This document shows, one piece after another, positions 62,684 to 64,000 of a stretch of DNA of 64,000 nucleotides. This DNA is from Luzula sylvatica. Taxonomy: Eukaryota > Streptophyta > Magnoliopsida > Poales > Juncaceae. The position numbers and the translations under genes are program-made. Location: assembly GCA_946800325.1 (NCBI GenBank), contig OX326957.1, positions 57,878,977 to 57,942,976 of the forward strand, given 5' to 3'. Position 1 is the first letter of the stretch, and the number at the start of each line of letters is the position of its first letter. Below the pieces are notes generated by a model that was not told where the DNA came from, searched no databases, and saw nothing but the letters and a program-made list of their open reading frames with translations.

Positions 62684-64000
62684 ATTACAGAACATCTGAT
62701 AAGGTTTTATTTTTACTTGGAGATTACCGCGCTTCCCGGCAGGTTTGTTTCAAAAAAAAATTCACACATATAATATATAGTTGTGATTTTTCGGTATCAA
62801 ACATAAGTCTTTGTGAAAATAAAGATCATATTGTTTAAGGAAATAAAGATCATATTGCTTAAGGAAGTTCGATGCTAACAAAATTATTATACTATTTTTG
62901 AATTTGACACAATACGAAATATTTATTTAATTTTCATATCTAAAAATAAGAACATTTTAAAACTTCAAAAAAATATTTGTGTCCGTTAAATTTTATCTTT
63001 AATGTTTATTATTGAAAAAAATATTTTATTAGTTAAAGAATTTTGTCGTGTTTAGTAAATTAATATTTTTCATTTTTTTTTAAAGATTTAACATGTAATT
63101 GTTTTGAGTAAAAATACAAATCTAACATACTTAGTAGTATGTATAATTTTTTTAAAAATACAAATCTAACATACTTAGTATGTATTATTTTAATGTTTAA
63201 AATTATGATAGTTATACATACAAGTCATTAATGTAATACTTATTTTTATATTATATTTTTTTACATAATTATTTTCATAATTTTAAGTTAGAGAAAAATA
63301 TCGAATATATGATAATATGGAACTTAAAATAAATATAAAATTCAAGTGAATATATTTCATAATTTTTTAAAATTAAATTTTAAAAAATACTAATAAAATT
63401 TGATGTATGTTTTATGATATTATATATTAATTTATTAGTGTTAGATATTTAAATTTTTGACATTCTATTTGTATTCACAATTGATCATATATCATGTTGT
63501 GAAATGATTCAAAATTAAATAAAACCAGTCTAACATGAACCTAACGAATAATATTTTGACAAATCATAAATGTAAAGTGATGTGGACTTCTAAAATTGGT
63601 TAAAATTATGTGTAAAATAAGTGATACATAAATGTCTACAGATAAAACGTAATCACTAAAAATCAATGGTTATTCCGTGATTTATATTTCACATATCATA
63701 ATCTAATGGTTGAAATAATTGTGATGATGTAGCATAAGGAGATTGCGTAAATATGGGTCTAAAATAAGGGAGTTGGTTAATTTGATTAGTAGTGAAATGA
63801 AATCGAATAATAGTTAACAAATTAATGGATTCATAACTCAGTTGATTAATTATTTGACACAAAAAATTTATATTTTATAAAAAATTATGAAGAAACGAGA
63901 CTTCTTCGTTTATTATCAACAAAAAAAATAACCACCAAACTTAAAAGCTGCATACATTTTGTCCGAGTTGGTTCATACTTTTATGTACTTTATGGGGTCT
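62684..64000. other. AT-rich intergenic DNA
   Basis: A small direct repeat, aaatacaaatctaacatact, near 63114 and 63158. Otherwise I see no gene or element. Confidence 0.55.

Overview
The window is nuclear DNA from a flowering plant, most likely a eudicot. The evidence is introns with plant-type splice sites, MIKC-type MADS-box genes, a 12-oxophytodienoate-reductase-type gene and the plant transposon set (CACTA, Copia with an initiator-tRNA-Met primer site, hAT, Mutator-like MITEs, LINEs, Helitron-like ends). No tRNA, rRNA or CRISPR is visible. I cannot name the species. The most credible functional host genes are two tandem, minus-strand AGL12-like MADS-box genes (31570-32797 and 38888-40362). 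Each has seven exons whose phases all join; they encode 202 and 200 residues.

Left part (1-3.9 kb): an in-frame 147-bp tandem duplication, a non-autonomous hAT element with a perfect 8-bp target duplication (461-1451), and a minus-strand OPR-like gene whose first five exons are open but whose 3' end is lost (1632-2904).

Nested transposon block (3.87-31.2 kb): a short LINE (LINE1) has been split twice. A second LINE (LINE2, 4789-17592) entered its RNase H region with a 19-bp target duplication, and a complete 11.5-kb CACTA element (17887-29389) entered further on with a 3-bp duplication. LINE2 is interrupted by a PIF/Harbinger-like element (5862-16330). Inside that, an ORF1-like exon is interrupted by a decayed 8.3-kb Copia element (Copia-A, 7200-15469, minus). 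The CACTA carries a TNPD-type transposase with a one-base frameshift and an eight-exon TNPA-like gene that is open throughout; splice acceptors just before both start codons suggest alternative splicing from a shared leader. A third, 5'-truncated LINE (LINE3) follows.

MADS region (31.2-41 kb): the two AGL12-like genes share promoter and 3' flank and so are a segmental duplication. Between and within them sit Mutator-like MITEs and a 730-bp fold-back element. DNA matching the upstream flank of the first gene (33.55-33.83 kb) reappears at 61.17-61.42 kb, so about 20 kb of transposons probably separated the second gene from its own distal upstream DNA.

Right part (41-64 kb): a 9.4-kb Copia element (Copia-B, 42470-51856, plus) with broken gag and pol and a solo LTR of the Copia-A family inside it; a hierarchical palindrome (54.87-55.89 kb); a run of minus-strand Helitron-like termini (53.5-60.3 kb); G/C-rich and AT-rich simple repeats; and a hAT MITE (62219-62675). 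Most remaining DNA is AT-rich with no supported gene.

All homology statements rest on reading the translations and motifs by eye; no database search was run.
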